NCBI GenBank assembly: GCA_017459425.1
Contig: JAFUCZ010000036.1
Location: 1-49,232, forward strand
DNA length: 49,232 nucleotides
Source of the DNA: Bacilli bacterium
GTDB lineage: Bacteria; Bacillota_I; Bacilli_A; RF39; UBA660
Direction: 5' to 3'
Positions 1 to 8,254 of the stretch are shown here, piece by piece. Positions within the stretch are counted from its first letter, which is position 1, and every line of letters starts with the position of its first letter. The notes below the pieces were generated by a model. It had not been told where the DNA came from and ran no database searches. It saw only the letters and a list, made by a program, of their open reading frames with translations. The translations under genes were made by a program, and so were the position numbers.

Positions 1-735
1 ACTTTTAATTATTACCCTAAAATTATTACTAACCTTGAAGATCAATATGAACTTTCTATTTTTTTAGATCAACTAGAAATGCCAAATGAACAAAAAATTC
101 TTGACTTAATTGATTTAGTTAGTTTACTACATAATAAAACTACTCATTATAAAGAAGTAGATATAAGTGATTATAAAAAAATATATGAAGATATTAATAA
201 TAATATAAATTATTTATATAGTTATTACAATGATATGGTAACGGTGATAGAAACAAATATTTTTATGAGCCCAAGTAATTATTTAATTGCAAGAAATATA
301 TCAAAAATATATGCATCACTTAATTTTTGTAAAGGCGAATTAAATAAATGGTATGATCAAGTAAAAAATGAAACTAAGCAAAGAGTAGTAATAGTACATA
401 ATAATTTAGAAATTGATCATTTCATAAGAAATAAAAATTCTTATTTAATTAGTTGGAACAAAGCAAAAATTGATTCGCCCATATTTGATTTATATAAGCT
501 ATATAAAAAACATAGTTTAGACTATGATTTTAATTCAATATTAAATAGATATGAGCATAACTACAAATTAAAAAGTAGTGAACGATTGTTATTATTCATA
601 TTAATTTCATTACCTGATAAAATAGAATTAAATAGTTCTGAATTTAAAATGTGTAAAGATATCAGTAATTTGATAGATAATATTTATAAAACCGAAAAAT
701 TTTTATCACCATATTATTCGAAAGATGCAAAGTAA
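1..735 (+). CDS. Degenerate APH/CotS-like kinase-fold protein (5' partial)
   Basis: The reading frame is open from base 1, so the first Met at 79 is internal and the gene starts outside the window; 244 residues are visible. About 110 residues after that Met there is a stretch reading VHNNLEIDHF followed by YLISWNKAKIDSP.FDLYKLYK. Its layout matches the catalytic loop and metal-binding strand of aminoglycoside/choline-kinase-like proteins (CotS/YtmP type), where HGDLxxxN and IDW/DFD are usual. Here the catalytic Asp position is Asn, the later Asn is His, and the metal Asp is Asn. It may therefore be a pseudokinase or bind a ligand without phosphotransfer. The family assignment rests on motif layout only and is moderate. 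Confidence 0.5.
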   Translation, partial: TFNYYPKIITNLEDQYELSIFLDQLEMPNEQKILDLIDLVSLLHNKTTHYKEVDISDYKKIYEDINNNINYLYSYYNDMVTVIETNIFMSPSNYLIARNISKIYASLNFCKGELNKWYDQVKNETKQRVVIVHNNLEIDHFIRNKNSYLISWNKAKIDSPIFDLYKLYKKHSLDYDFNSILNRYEHNYKLKSSERLLLFILISLPDKIELNSSEFKMCKDISNLIDNIYKTEKFLSPYYSKDAK

Positions 736-885
736 TATTAATAGTAAAAATATAAAAATAAATAACAAATTTAATCTAGTTATAAATATAAACGTAATTA
801 AGACTTGATATACAAGTATTATAGAGAATATAAATAGCATTACAAACCATTTGCCTCTACATCTAAACCAATTATTAAAATTCAT
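706..885 (-). CDS. Possible small hydrophobic membrane protein
   Basis: A 59-residue frame opens at an ATG lying five bases after an AGGTGA Shine-Dalgarno (complement of 891-896). An in-frame ATG at 888 is too close to it. The product begins MNFNNWFRCRGKW and continues as one very hydrophobic stretch long enough for two membrane passes. It ends on TGA inside the 3' end of the convergent upstream gene. It fills an otherwise empty 270-base interval. Long hydrophobic frames arise easily in AT-rich DNA, so the SD is the main argument. No family recognised. Confidence 0.3.
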   Translation of the reverse strand: MNFNNWFRCRGKWFVMLFIFSIILVYQVLITFIFITRLNLLFIFIFLLLILLCIFRIIW

Positions 886-1004
886 CATTATCACCTACCA
901 TATGATATGAAAAACTTTAAAATTAGTTTGGTTATATATACTAAACAATTGAAATAAGTTTTTTATTATGGTAAAATGTTTTATGAAGTTTGGAGGCGAG
1001 AATA

Positions 1005-1526
1005 GTGGAACTATTTATACCAGATATGTATCAAAAAAGTATTTATACAATAGATTATGATAAACTAATAGATAGAGGACTTAAATGTATTTTATTTGAT
1101 TTAGATAATACACTAGTTCCAACAACAATGAATAAACCTAACAAAAAAATTAAAGATTTATTTTCTGAACTTCAATCTAAAGGATTTAAAATAATGATTT
1201 TTTCAAATAGCCCAAAGCATAGAGTTAAAGCTTTTTGTGATGAATTAAACATAGAAGGAATTAGTGGGGCTAGAAAACCTTTTAAAAAAAAGTTTGAACA
1301 ATTAATGTATTCAAACGATTTAAATCAGAGTGAAGTTGTTATAGTCGGAGATCAAATGTTAACAGATATTTATGGAGGAAACAAAGTAGGAATTACAACA
1401 ATTTTTGTTAATCCAGTAGGGGTCAAAGATTTTTTCCTTACAAAAATTAATCGTGTTATTGAATCTATTATAATAAAAAAGCTTGGTGAAAAAGGGTTAT
1501 TTTATAAAGGAAAGTATTATGACTAA
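1005..1526 (+). CDS. yqeG: YqeG family HAD-type phosphatase
   Basis: A 173-residue HAD-superfamily hydrolase. All four HAD motifs are visible: FDLDNT near residues 32-37 (nucleophile and acid Asp), IFSNSP (motif II), the Lys in GARKP (motif III) and GDQMLTD (motif IV). The N-terminal FIPDMYQKSIYTID is the usual YqeG opening. The start is GTG at 1005, eight bases after GGAGG at 992-996; a longer frame from a TTG at 990 would swallow the SD. It overlaps yqeH by 8 bases, the yqeG-yqeH order found in Bacilli. The family is linked to the YqeH ribosome-assembly operon; its substrate is not established from sequence. Confidence 0.92.
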   Translation: MELFIPDMYQKSIYTIDYDKLIDRGLKCILFDLDNTLVPTTMNKPNKKIKDLFSELQSKGFKIMIFSNSPKHRVKAFCDELNIEGISGARKPFKKKFEQLMYSNDLNQSEVVIVGDQMLTDIYGGNKVGITTIFVNPVGVKDFFLTKINRVIESIIIKKLGEKGLFYKGKYYD

Positions 1527-2499
1527 ATGTAGTGGATGTGGAGTAGAATTACAATATGATAATCCTTCAAAAAATGGATACGCTAAAATAAATAGCAATC
1601 TATGTAACAGATGTTTTAGAATTAAAAATTATAATGAATATTTAAATGTTGATATTGATTCAACTAAATTTATTGATATTTTAAAACAAATAAATGAAAC
1701 TAATTCATTAGTTGTTTTAGTGGTAGATTTAATAAATATTCCAAATAACCTTAGTTTAATTACTAAATATTTAAAAAATAAATTACTATTTGTATTTACA
1801 AAAAGAGATTTATTACCTTTATCAGTTAATGATGAAAAAATTTTAAATTATATAGAGTCATTTAATATAAATTATTGTGATAAAGAAATAGTAAGCAGTA
1901 AAAATAATTATAATTTAGATTCATTATATGAAAAAATAAATAAAAATAAAACTAATAATGATGTTTATTTTATAGGATTTACAAATGCAGGGAAATCAAG
2001 CTTAATAAATAAAATCATATATAATTATACAGACATTGATTTTAATATTACAACAAGTATTTTACCTTCAACAACTTTAAATACAATTAGAATTAAAACT
2101 AATGATTTTAATATAATTGATACACCAGGAATAGTAGATGAAGGTAATATAATAGATAAAATTGATAGTGATAAAATTAAAAAAATAATTTCAAAAAAAG
2201 AAATAAAACCAATTACTTATCAATTAAAACCTAACCAATATTTACTAATTGATGATTTTGTTTTAATTAAAAGCAATTCAGATTGTAATTTAACTATATA
2301 TATGTCAAATAATTTAGAAATAAATAGATATTATAAAAAAGTAACACTAAATGATAGTATAACAAACAACTATATTATACAAAAAGATAATGATATAGTA
2401 ATACAAGGGTTAGGATTTATTAAAATAGCAAATGAATCTAATTTAGATATAAGTATTATTAAAAATGTAAATTTATTTATTAGAAAAAGTTTAATATAA
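1519..2499 (+). CDS. yqeH: Ribosome biogenesis GTPase YqeH
   Basis: A 326-residue circularly permuted GTPase for 30S subunit assembly. An N-terminal zinc finger (CSGCG near residues 3-7, CNRC near 27-30) precedes GTPase motifs in permuted order: G4 TKRD, G5 SSKN, G1 GFTNAGKSS, then G3 DTPG. The C-terminal part is the YqeH-specific region. The start is the ATG at 1519, with AAAGG at 1506-1510 ahead of it and the Cys motif directly after; an in-frame TTG at 1483 is not supported. It overlaps yqeG by 8 bases, so the two are translationally coupled, and it ends at a strong hairpin terminator. Confidence 0.95.
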   Translation: MTKCSGCGVELQYDNPSKNGYAKINSNLCNRCFRIKNYNEYLNVDIDSTKFIDILKQINETNSLVVLVVDLINIPNNLSLITKYLKNKLLFVFTKRDLLPLSVNDEKILNYIESFNINYCDKEIVSSKNNYNLDSLYEKINKNKTNNDVYFIGFTNAGKSSLINKIIYNYTDIDFNITTSILPSTTLNTIRIKTNDFNIIDTPGIVDEGNIIDKIDSDKIKKIISKKEIKPITYQLKPNQYLLIDDFVLIKSNSDCNLTIYMSNNLEINRYYKKVTLNDSITNNYIIQKDNDIVIQGLGFIKIANESNLDISIIKNVNLFIRKSLI

Positions 2500-2523
2500 A
2501 ACAGCCTTAATCGGCTGTTTTTT
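2498..2523. terminator. Bidirectional terminator, yqeH / lipoprotein gene
   Basis: A perfect 9-bp stem (AAAACAGCC / GGCTGTTTT) with a 6-base loop, flanked by A-runs on the left and T-runs on the right, so it can serve both strands. The stop codon of the minus-strand lipoprotein lies in the loop and that of yqeH in the left edge. Confidence 0.9.
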
Positions 2524-3109
2524 CTACATAATATTTATCATATATTAATTTTATATCTGTAATTTTATTTTTTTCTAATATATATTTTATTGTAAGCATA
2601 CTTCCATTACCAAATGACCTATAGTAATAATTTATTTCATCGCTTGTTTTTTCTCTTCTCATATAGCGATATTTATAATTAATATTGTTAGTATCATAAT
2701 ATAAAATAGGTACATTATCTTTTAATATATTTACTATATAACTATCAATATAAAGAGTAGCATAATTTAAATTTAATTCTTCATTGTACATAAAATTTAA
2801 GTCAGAATATTTAATAAAATATTTGTCATTTTCTTTATATACACCTTTTGTATTTGGTTCATCAGTTCTTGCTTCATCAGAAAACAAATCTAAAGCTGAA
2901 ATATCTATTATTTTATTAGTAATTGATTCTTTTTGAATTAATTGATCTATTAAATCTACATCATCACTATCTAATTTTGATTTATCATAGTCTAAATTTT
3001 GATGTAAATCAACAATAATATCTGATAGCTTTTCAGTTTTAGAAAGCAATGATCTATTGGTACAACCACATAATGTTAAACAAAAAATTGCAATTATTAT
3101 TTTTTTCAA
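2507..3109 (-). CDS. Predicted lipoprotein of unknown function
   Basis: A 200-residue protein starting at TTG (3109) after GGAGTGATAA. The N-terminus is LKKIIIAIFCLTLCGC, a lipoprotein signal peptide with lipobox LCGC, so it should be anchored on the outer face of the membrane. The rest is hydrophilic, rich in Asp, Asn and Tyr, with no recognised domain. The 10 bases separating it from the pilin-like/C39 gene upstream make one transcript likely. The frame runs on to an ATG-like start at 3208, but that would overlap the upstream gene and bury the signal peptide. Any role in an envelope machine with that gene is inference. Confidence 0.8.
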   Translation of the reverse strand: MKKIIIAIFCLTLCGCTNRSLLSKTEKLSDIIVDLHQNLDYDKSKLDSDDVDLIDQLIQKESITNKIIDISALDLFSDEARTDEPNTKGVYKENDKYFIKYSDLNFMYNEELNLNYATLYIDSYIVNILKDNVPILYYDTNNINYKYRYMRREKTSDEINYYYRSFGNGSMLTIKYILEKNKITDIKLIYDKYYVEKTAD

Positions 3110-3119
3110 ATTATCACTC

Positions 3120-4202
3120 CTATTTATAGTAGCATACTGCCATTCCAAATGAACCATATTTATTTCTGAATTGTTCATAAGTGTACTTACCGTTTTTACT
3201 GTAATCACCAGGATCTAATATATATATATAATTATCTTTCATTCCTGCAAGGGTAATGTAATGGTGTGGAACAAGTGCAACACATGGGTGTCCTTTTTTT
3301 AATTCATTTAATACGGTTTGTTTTTGTGACTCAGTAGGTCCACCAGATGAATCAAAGACACTTGTATATTTTAAATTAAATTTATTTGCAAATGTTCCAT
3401 TTACAAATGGAGCAGTACCAAGATAACCATTATATCCGTGAAACCATTTATCTAATACAGTTTGAGGTATAATATTCGGATTGTCTTTTAATCCTGCAGC
3501 AATCATTGCAAATGATACATATCCGCATCCATTGTTTTGAATGTTAAAAAATGTTCCATTAATTGTATGAGATTTATATCTACTATCACCCTGGTTATAA
3601 TATGGTAGACCTACAGGATTTTCGATTGCCCCATAACTATTTTGAAAATATGCATTACTTTTAACTAAAGTAGCTAATTGTTCTTTCCATTTTTCAATTC
3701 TTGATTTTTTCTCTTCATCTTCTTTAGCTTTTATAGCTGCCTCAACAGTATTTAATCTTTCATTAAAAGCATTAATTAATTCTTCATCACTTAATCGAGA
3801 TAAGTATCCACGTGCGCTACTTAAAGATTTTCTAGTCTTTTGTTTTTCTGCAGTTGCAACTAAATCTTCTGCTTTATTTTGATAAGCAATTAACACATTT
3901 TCTTCAGTTGCGTTTGCATAACATTCAGAATATTCTGATATGTCTTGGGCTAGAGATACTGTAAAATTTATAATTATAGGCACAAAATATATTACAGATA
4001 GGGAAAGAAGACGTTTCGGAAATTTTCTAACATGTCTCATTATATCATCTTCATTTCCAGCCATAACGGCTTTTGCAATATCTATACTGCTAAGTATTAT
4101 TAAAACTATTGGTGCCATTATTTGAGCAATTACAAGTACTTTTTTAATAATTACAATGGTATTTAAAAACTCAGGTGCATCACAACTTAAACTTAATATC
4201 AA
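3120..4202 (-). CDS. TrbC/VirB2-like membrane protein fused to a C39-like peptidase
   Basis: 360 residues, start TTG at 4202 after GAGGTGAT. Residues about 13-42 and 66-86 are hydrophobic and flank a short charged loop (GNEDDIMRHVRKFPKR). This layout recalls pilin-like TrbC/VirB2 proteins of Gram-positive type IV systems. Residues about 90-185 are charged and probably coiled coil. From about 196 a papain-like C39_2 fold follows: YYNQGD.RY, NNGCGYVSFAM with catalytic Cys226, HHYITLAG with His313/314, and ILDPGD with Asp330. The peptidase triad is intact. The head assignment is by pattern and less certain than the peptidase. A lipoprotein gene follows 10 bases downstream. Confidence 0.72.
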   Translation of the reverse strand: MILSLSCDAPEFLNTIVIIKKVLVIAQIMAPIVLIILSSIDIAKAVMAGNEDDIMRHVRKFPKRLLSLSVIYFVPIIINFTVSLAQDISEYSECYANATEENVLIAYQNKAEDLVATAEKQKTRKSLSSARGYLSRLSDEELINAFNERLNTVEAAIKAKEDEEKKSRIEKWKEQLATLVKSNAYFQNSYGAIENPVGLPYYNQGDSRYKSHTINGTFFNIQNNGCGYVSFAMIAAGLKDNPNIIPQTVLDKWFHGYNGYLGTAPFVNGTFANKFNLKYTSVFDSSGGPTESQKQTVLNELKKGHPCVALVPHHYITLAGMKDNYIYILDPGDYSKNGKYTYEQFRNKYGSFGMAVCYYK

Positions 4203-4286
4203 TTAAATCACCTCTTTATTCATAACTATACCTAGTATACCATATTTTAAATAAATGAAATACATTTATCTTGAAATTTAATTTAA

Positions 4287-4311
4287 TTTACTATATACTG
4301 TATATAGTAAA
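4287..4311. promoter_or_regulatory. Perfect 25-bp palindrome between divergent genes
   Basis: The arms TTTACTATATAC and GTATATAGTAAA are exact reverse complements around a single central T. It sits 12 bases upstream of the HerA-like start and about 85 bases upstream of the divergent pilin-like/C39 start, and overlaps the ribosome-binding region of the former. It has no T-run, so it is unlikely to be a terminator. An operator for a dimeric regulator is the simplest reading. The TATACT inside it could also act as a -10 element. Confidence 0.55.
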
Positions 4312-4323
4312 GAGGGTGTCAAA

Positions 4324-6090
4324 ATGTTAGGTAATATTATTTCAATTGAAGGAAATATTGTTGTAATACATCTGAATGTAGATTTAAATAAATTTCAAAG
4401 TTTAGTAAATTTATATGTTATTTTAGAGGAAACAGATAAAATGTGTGTGGGAGAAATTATAGATATAAAAGAAAATAATGCATATATTAATTTGCTTGGT
4501 GAAATTAATGGCGATAAGTTTGTAGCTGGTGTGGTTAGAAAGCCATCTTTTGGAGCGTCAGTTAAGTTAATTTCAAAAGAAAGAATACCATTAATTATAG
4601 GTATGGATAAAAAAGAAGATAATCAATATTTATATTTAGGTAAAAGTCCAGTTTATGAAAATGTGGAATTAGGCGTTGATATAAATAGTTTCTTTAGTAA
4701 TCATTTCGCTATTTTTGGTTCAACTGGAAGTGGTAAATCATGTAGCGTATCTAGAATTTTCCAAAATTTATTTGAAAAAACTAAAGCAGTACCATACAGA
4801 GCAAGTATATTTATATTTGATGCATATGGAGAGTATCATAGTGCTTTCAATAAATTGCATGAAATATCACCTCAAATTAGCTTTAAAGCTTATACTACAA
4901 ATACTAAAATAAGCGATACAGAAATTTTAAAAATTCCACTATGGTTACTTGGAGTAGATGATATAGCACTTTTGCTTGGTGCTGATAAACATTCACAACT
5001 CCCAATAATAGAAAAAGCATTAAAATTAGTAACAATTTTTGGAAGAGAAGAAAGTATTGTGATTAAACATAAAAATGACATTATAGCCAGAGCTTTACTC
5101 GATATACTATCTAGTGGTAATCCACCTGCACAAATACGTGACCAGATATTTTCAGTTTTAAGCTACTATAATACTTCAGATTTGAACTTAGAAACACCAA
5201 TATTTCAACCAGGATATACTAGACCATTAAAACAATTACTAATAATTGATGCTAGTGGTAAAATTAGAGAAATGGAAGCATTAACTAATTTTATAGAATC
5301 ATTTTTATCTGATGAACTAGAACTAAGCTATCCAGATGGAAGTTTTAAATATACATTAAAAGATTTACAGGATGCATTTGATTTCGCGCTTATTTCAGAA
5401 GGTACTTTAAATAGTTCTAAAATATATGATGAGGCAAATGTATTAAAAGTTAGACTTCATGCATTAGTCAGTGGAGATTATAGTACATATTTTGATTATC
5501 CAGAATATATTTCTAGAGAACAATATATAAAGAAATTAATTACTACAGATGACGGAAAAAAAGCTCAAATAATTAATTTTAATATAAATTACATTGATGA
5601 TAGACTTGCTAAAAATATAACTAAAATTTATTCTAAAATGTTATTTGATTTTGCTAAAAGTATGAAAAACAGGGCATCTCTTCCTTTTCATATAATACTA
5701 GAAGAAGCTCATAGATATGTTCAAAATGATAATGATGCATTTTTACTTGGATATAACATATTTGAACGTATTACTAAAGAGGGTAGAAAATATGGAGTAA
5801 TGTTAGGTCTTATTTCACAAAGACCAAGTGAATTATCTGAAACCTCATTATCGCAATGTAACAACTTCTTAATTTTTAAAATGCTGCATCCAAAAGATGT
5901 AGAATATATTAAAGCTATGGTTCCTAATATAACTGAAGAAATAGTTAAAAAAATAAAAATGTTACAACCAGGTACATGTATGGCCTTTGGACTTGCATTT
6001 AAAGTTCCAGTACTTGTTAAGTTTGAAATGCCAAATCCAGCCCCATCAAGCAACAGTTGTGATATTAGTAAAACATGGTTTGTTAGTTAA
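4324..6090 (+). CDS. HerA-type hexameric ATPase/helicase (DUF87)
   Basis: 588 residues. The first ~90 residues look like a HAS-barrel, followed by a FtsK/HerA ATPase core: Walker A FGSTGSGKS at 131-139, Walker B FHIILEEAHRYV near 455-466, and a sensor/arginine-finger region GRKYGVMLGLISQRPSEL. The C-terminal LVKFEMPNP is typical of bacterial HerA. The family pumps or unwinds DNA, often with a NurA nuclease or as part of defence systems; neither nurA nor a SIR2-like partner is in this window. SD GAGGGTG precedes the ATG. A terminator follows. It is divergent from the C39 fusion gene across a palindrome. Confidence 0.88.
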   Translation: MLGNIISIEGNIVVIHLNVDLNKFQSLVNLYVILEETDKMCVGEIIDIKENNAYINLLGEINGDKFVAGVVRKPSFGASVKLISKERIPLIIGMDKKEDNQYLYLGKSPVYENVELGVDINSFFSNHFAIFGSTGSGKSCSVSRIFQNLFEKTKAVPYRASIFIFDAYGEYHSAFNKLHEISPQISFKAYTTNTKISDTEILKIPLWLLGVDDIALLLGADKHSQLPIIEKALKLVTIFGREESIVIKHKNDIIARALLDILSSGNPPAQIRDQIFSVLSYYNTSDLNLETPIFQPGYTRPLKQLLIIDASGKIREMEALTNFIESFLSDELELSYPDGSFKYTLKDLQDAFDFALISEGTLNSSKIYDEANVLKVRLHALVSGDYSTYFDYPEYISREQYIKKLITTDDGKKAQIINFNINYIDDRLAKNITKIYSKMLFDFAKSMKNRASLPFHIILEEAHRYVQNDNDAFLLGYNIFERITKEGRKYGVMLGLISQRPSELSETSLSQCNNFLIFKMLHPKDVEYIKAMVPNITEEIVKKIKMLQPGTCMAFGLAFKVPVLVKFEMPNPAPSSNSCDISKTWFVS

Positions 6091-6119
6091 AAAGAAAATA
6101 TTAAAAATTTTCTTTTTTT
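6088..6119 (+). terminator. Terminator after the HerA-like gene
   Basis: Stem AAAGAAAAT / ATTTTCTTT with a 7-base loop followed by a T-run, beginning directly after the TAA of the ATPase gene. Confidence 0.65.
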
Positions 6120-6141
6120 ATATTATATTTAATGTATTTAT

Positions 6142-6149
6142 GATATAAT
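6142..6149 (+). promoter_or_regulatory. Extended -10 promoter of the surface-repeat gene
   Basis: TGATATAAT is an extended -10 element 30 bases before the ATG of the Cys-repeat protein and after the preceding terminator, so this gene probably starts its own transcript. No convincing -35 is visible, as expected for an extended -10 type. Confidence 0.5.
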
Positions 6150-6179
6150 AAAACTATATAAAGGTAGGTAAGTGTTTAT

Positions 6180-8216
6180 ATGAAAAAGAATATAATTAAA
6201 ATTGGTGCATTTTTAGTATGTATATGTTTTATCATTGTAACTTGTATTTTTCTTGTTAATAGTGGGACACTGGATTTGAGAATGCTAATGGGTAATTCTT
6301 TAAACGACAATTATTATTGTGAACCAGGAGGTAATGTTTTATTAACAGGTAATTTGGCTGATGCATATTCAGATGCTGAGGGTAATTATTTTATTGACTA
6401 CAATGGTGAACAAATTAAAGTAAAGCCTATGACAGGAGATAGGTATTTTACAACTATTACAAATTCAAATTATCAAATAAAAGGTGATAAATGCATATAT
6501 ACTACTGAAACAATTGCAGGCTTATTTTGCAATGATACCGATGCAGAATATTCTATTGGTGCTTTGCGTGAAGGGGAATGTGTATATTATAGTACACATA
6601 AAGAAACAACAAATACTGCTGAGATAGAAAAATTATTATCGCAGAATCAATCAGGTGGGGTATTTTCTATATCTTCATTAGATGAATTAACTAATTCTAA
6701 GATGCAATTAATTTATAGTCAGTATCCAGCTCGTTATGAACCTAAATGTGCAGGTGAACTTGTTGATTCTGGTAATACTTTTAGTACTACTGATGGTAAT
6801 GAAATAAGAAATTATACGGACTATAATTGTAAAAAAATCATTACTAATGATCCGATTAATACTTATATCTGTCCTGGTGGCTACAAATTGAGTGGAACAA
6901 AATGTACAAAAACAACGACAGTTAATGCAACAAAAAAATATAGTTGTTCTGTGTCTGTTTTATTAAGTGGTTATAAAATAAATGGTTCAAAGTGTACAAA
7001 GACAACGACAGTTAATGCAACAAAAAAATATAATTGTCCAACTGGTTACAAATTAAATAATACTAAGTGCATTAAAGGTAAATCTTCAAAAAAAGCCACA
7101 ATAAAATATAGTTGCCCATCAGGTTATAAGTTAAGTGGAACAAAATGTATAAAAACATTAAGTAAAAGTGCTACAGTAAAATATAGTTGTCCATCAGGTT
7201 ATAAGTTAAGTGGAACAAAATGTACAAAAATACTTAGTAAAACAGCAACTATAAAAAGTAATTGTCTAACAGGTTTTTCATATAATTTAGCTAAAAATAA
7301 ATGTGAGCAAATTATTATAAATAAAGCACTTAGAAGTTTTTCATGTGATAACGGGGATACTTTATTATCACAAGAGAATGGAAATTTAAATTGTATTAAA
7401 AATTCAATTACAGTTGATTTAAATCAAATATGTGGAAGTAATCAAACATTAACAAATTTTGATGGTTCAGGGTGGGCATGTAGTAAATTTAAAATAGCGC
7501 ATCCATCAAAATGCCCTAAAGATTATATTTTAAGCGAAGATGATAATATATGTATTAAAACAGAAACTAAGGATGCAAAAAGTTTAGCTACTGGTGTAAA
7601 TATTCTTTATAATACATCAGGCATAGAAAACAATAATGAATTTACAAATCTAAATGGAGATCTTAATATACTGTTGAATGCAGAAGGTGTTATCAATATA
7701 ACAGCATTTCCGGCAAATTCATATATTAATTCTCAAGAATCAAGTATTACAAGCAATGATTCAAATATTATATCAGTTTCATTTAAGGATAATGTTGATT
7801 CCTTTGTTAATAATGAATATGTGTATTTTAAAGCAAACAATATAGGTAATGCACAAATTACTTATAAAGCTGGTAATATAGAAAAAACATTTAATGTAAA
7901 TGTTGTTCCAGTTAAGATTGATGATAAACCATTTATGAGATTCAATGATTATAATTCAAATGAAGTTTATGGTGAGTCAGATGAAATAGACATATCTTCA
8001 AGTAACAATGCACATGAACGTATTTCATTAAATGTTAACACAAATTTAGATGGATATAAAACAGTAAGATATAGATCATCTAATCCAGATAGATTTACTG
8101 TAGATTCAACAGGTCTAATTAATCCGGTATCAATTGGGGAAGCATATTTGGTAGCTTGTGTTGGCCCAAATGATACAGATTACTGTAAAAAAATTAAAAT
8201 AAATGTAACGAAATAA
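6180..8216 (+). CDS. Surface protein with Cys-containing GYKLSGTKC repeats and a Big-like C-terminus
   Basis: 678 residues. A basic N-terminus (MKKNIIK) and one hydrophobic segment (about 8-28) give a signal anchor with the bulk outside. Residues about 225-380 carry five to six imperfect repeats of about 25 residues built on Y.CP.GYKLSGTKC.K followed by a Lys/Thr/Ala linker; each holds two Cys that could pair. After further Cys pairs, the last ~190 residues are beta-rich and end in a bacterial Ig-like (Big_2-type) pattern (VRYRSSNPDRFTVDSTGLI.....G.AYLVA). There is no LPXTG motif. SD AAGGTAGG. Function unknown; adhesion or an envelope structure is inference. Confidence 0.75.
   Translation: MKKNIIKIGAFLVCICFIIVTCIFLVNSGTLDLRMLMGNSLNDNYYCEPGGNVLLTGNLADAYSDAEGNYFIDYNGEQIKVKPMTGDRYFTTITNSNYQIKGDKCIYTTETIAGLFCNDTDAEYSIGALREGECVYYSTHKETTNTAEIEKLLSQNQSGGVFSISSLDELTNSKMQLIYSQYPARYEPKCAGELVDSGNTFSTTDGNEIRNYTDYNCKKIITNDPINTYICPGGYKLSGTKCTKTTTVNATKKYSCSVSVLLSGYKINGSKCTKTTTVNATKKYNCPTGYKLNNTKCIKGKSSKKATIKYSCPSGYKLSGTKCIKTLSKSATVKYSCPSGYKLSGTKCTKILSKTATIKSNCLTGFSYNLAKNKCEQIIINKALRSFSCDNGDTLLSQENGNLNCIKNSITVDLNQICGSNQTLTNFDGSGWACSKFKIAHPSKCPKDYILSEDDNICIKTETKDAKSLATGVNILYNTSGIENNNEFTNLNGDLNILLNAEGVINITAFPANSYINSQESSITSNDSNIISVSFKDNVDSFVNNEYVYFKANNIGNAQITYKAGNIEKTFNVNVVPVKIDDKPFMRFNDYNSNEVYGESDEIDISSSNNAHERISLNVNTNLDGYKTVRYRSSNPDRFTVDSTGLINPVSIGEAYLVACVGPNDTDYCKKIKINVTK
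6853..7310 (+). repeat. Intragenic tandem repeats of the Cys-repeat protein
   Basis: Units of about 75 bases encode Y.CP.GYKLSGTKC.K blocks. Two copies near 7110-7155 and 7185-7230 are almost identical at DNA level (CATCAGGTTATAAGTTAAGT plus flanks). The block ACGACAGTTAATGCAACAAA occurs twice, near 6914 and 7005. Outer copies are more diverged, suggesting recent duplication of the inner ones. Confidence 0.8.
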
Positions 8217-8240
8217 ACTAATTTTACAATTAGTTTTTTT
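8215..8240 (+). terminator. Terminator after the Cys-repeat protein gene
   Basis: AACTAATT / AATTAGTT stem with a 4-base loop and a run of seven or more T. It overlaps the stop codon of the upstream gene and lies just before the SD of prsW. Confidence 0.75.
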
Positions 8241-8254
8241 CAAAAGGAGGATGT

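Noticed and set aside
3940-4125. 61-codon plus-strand hydrophobic frame
   Set aside because: Mirror of the membrane segments of the minus-strand C39 fusion protein; no SD.
5721-6053. 110-codon minus-strand frame inside the HerA gene
   Set aside because: Fully covered by the ATPase domain in the other strand; no SD and no motif.
6853-7310. CRISPR-like periodic repeats
   Set aside because: The repeats are in frame, of unequal identity and encode the Cys blocks; there are no uniform spacers.
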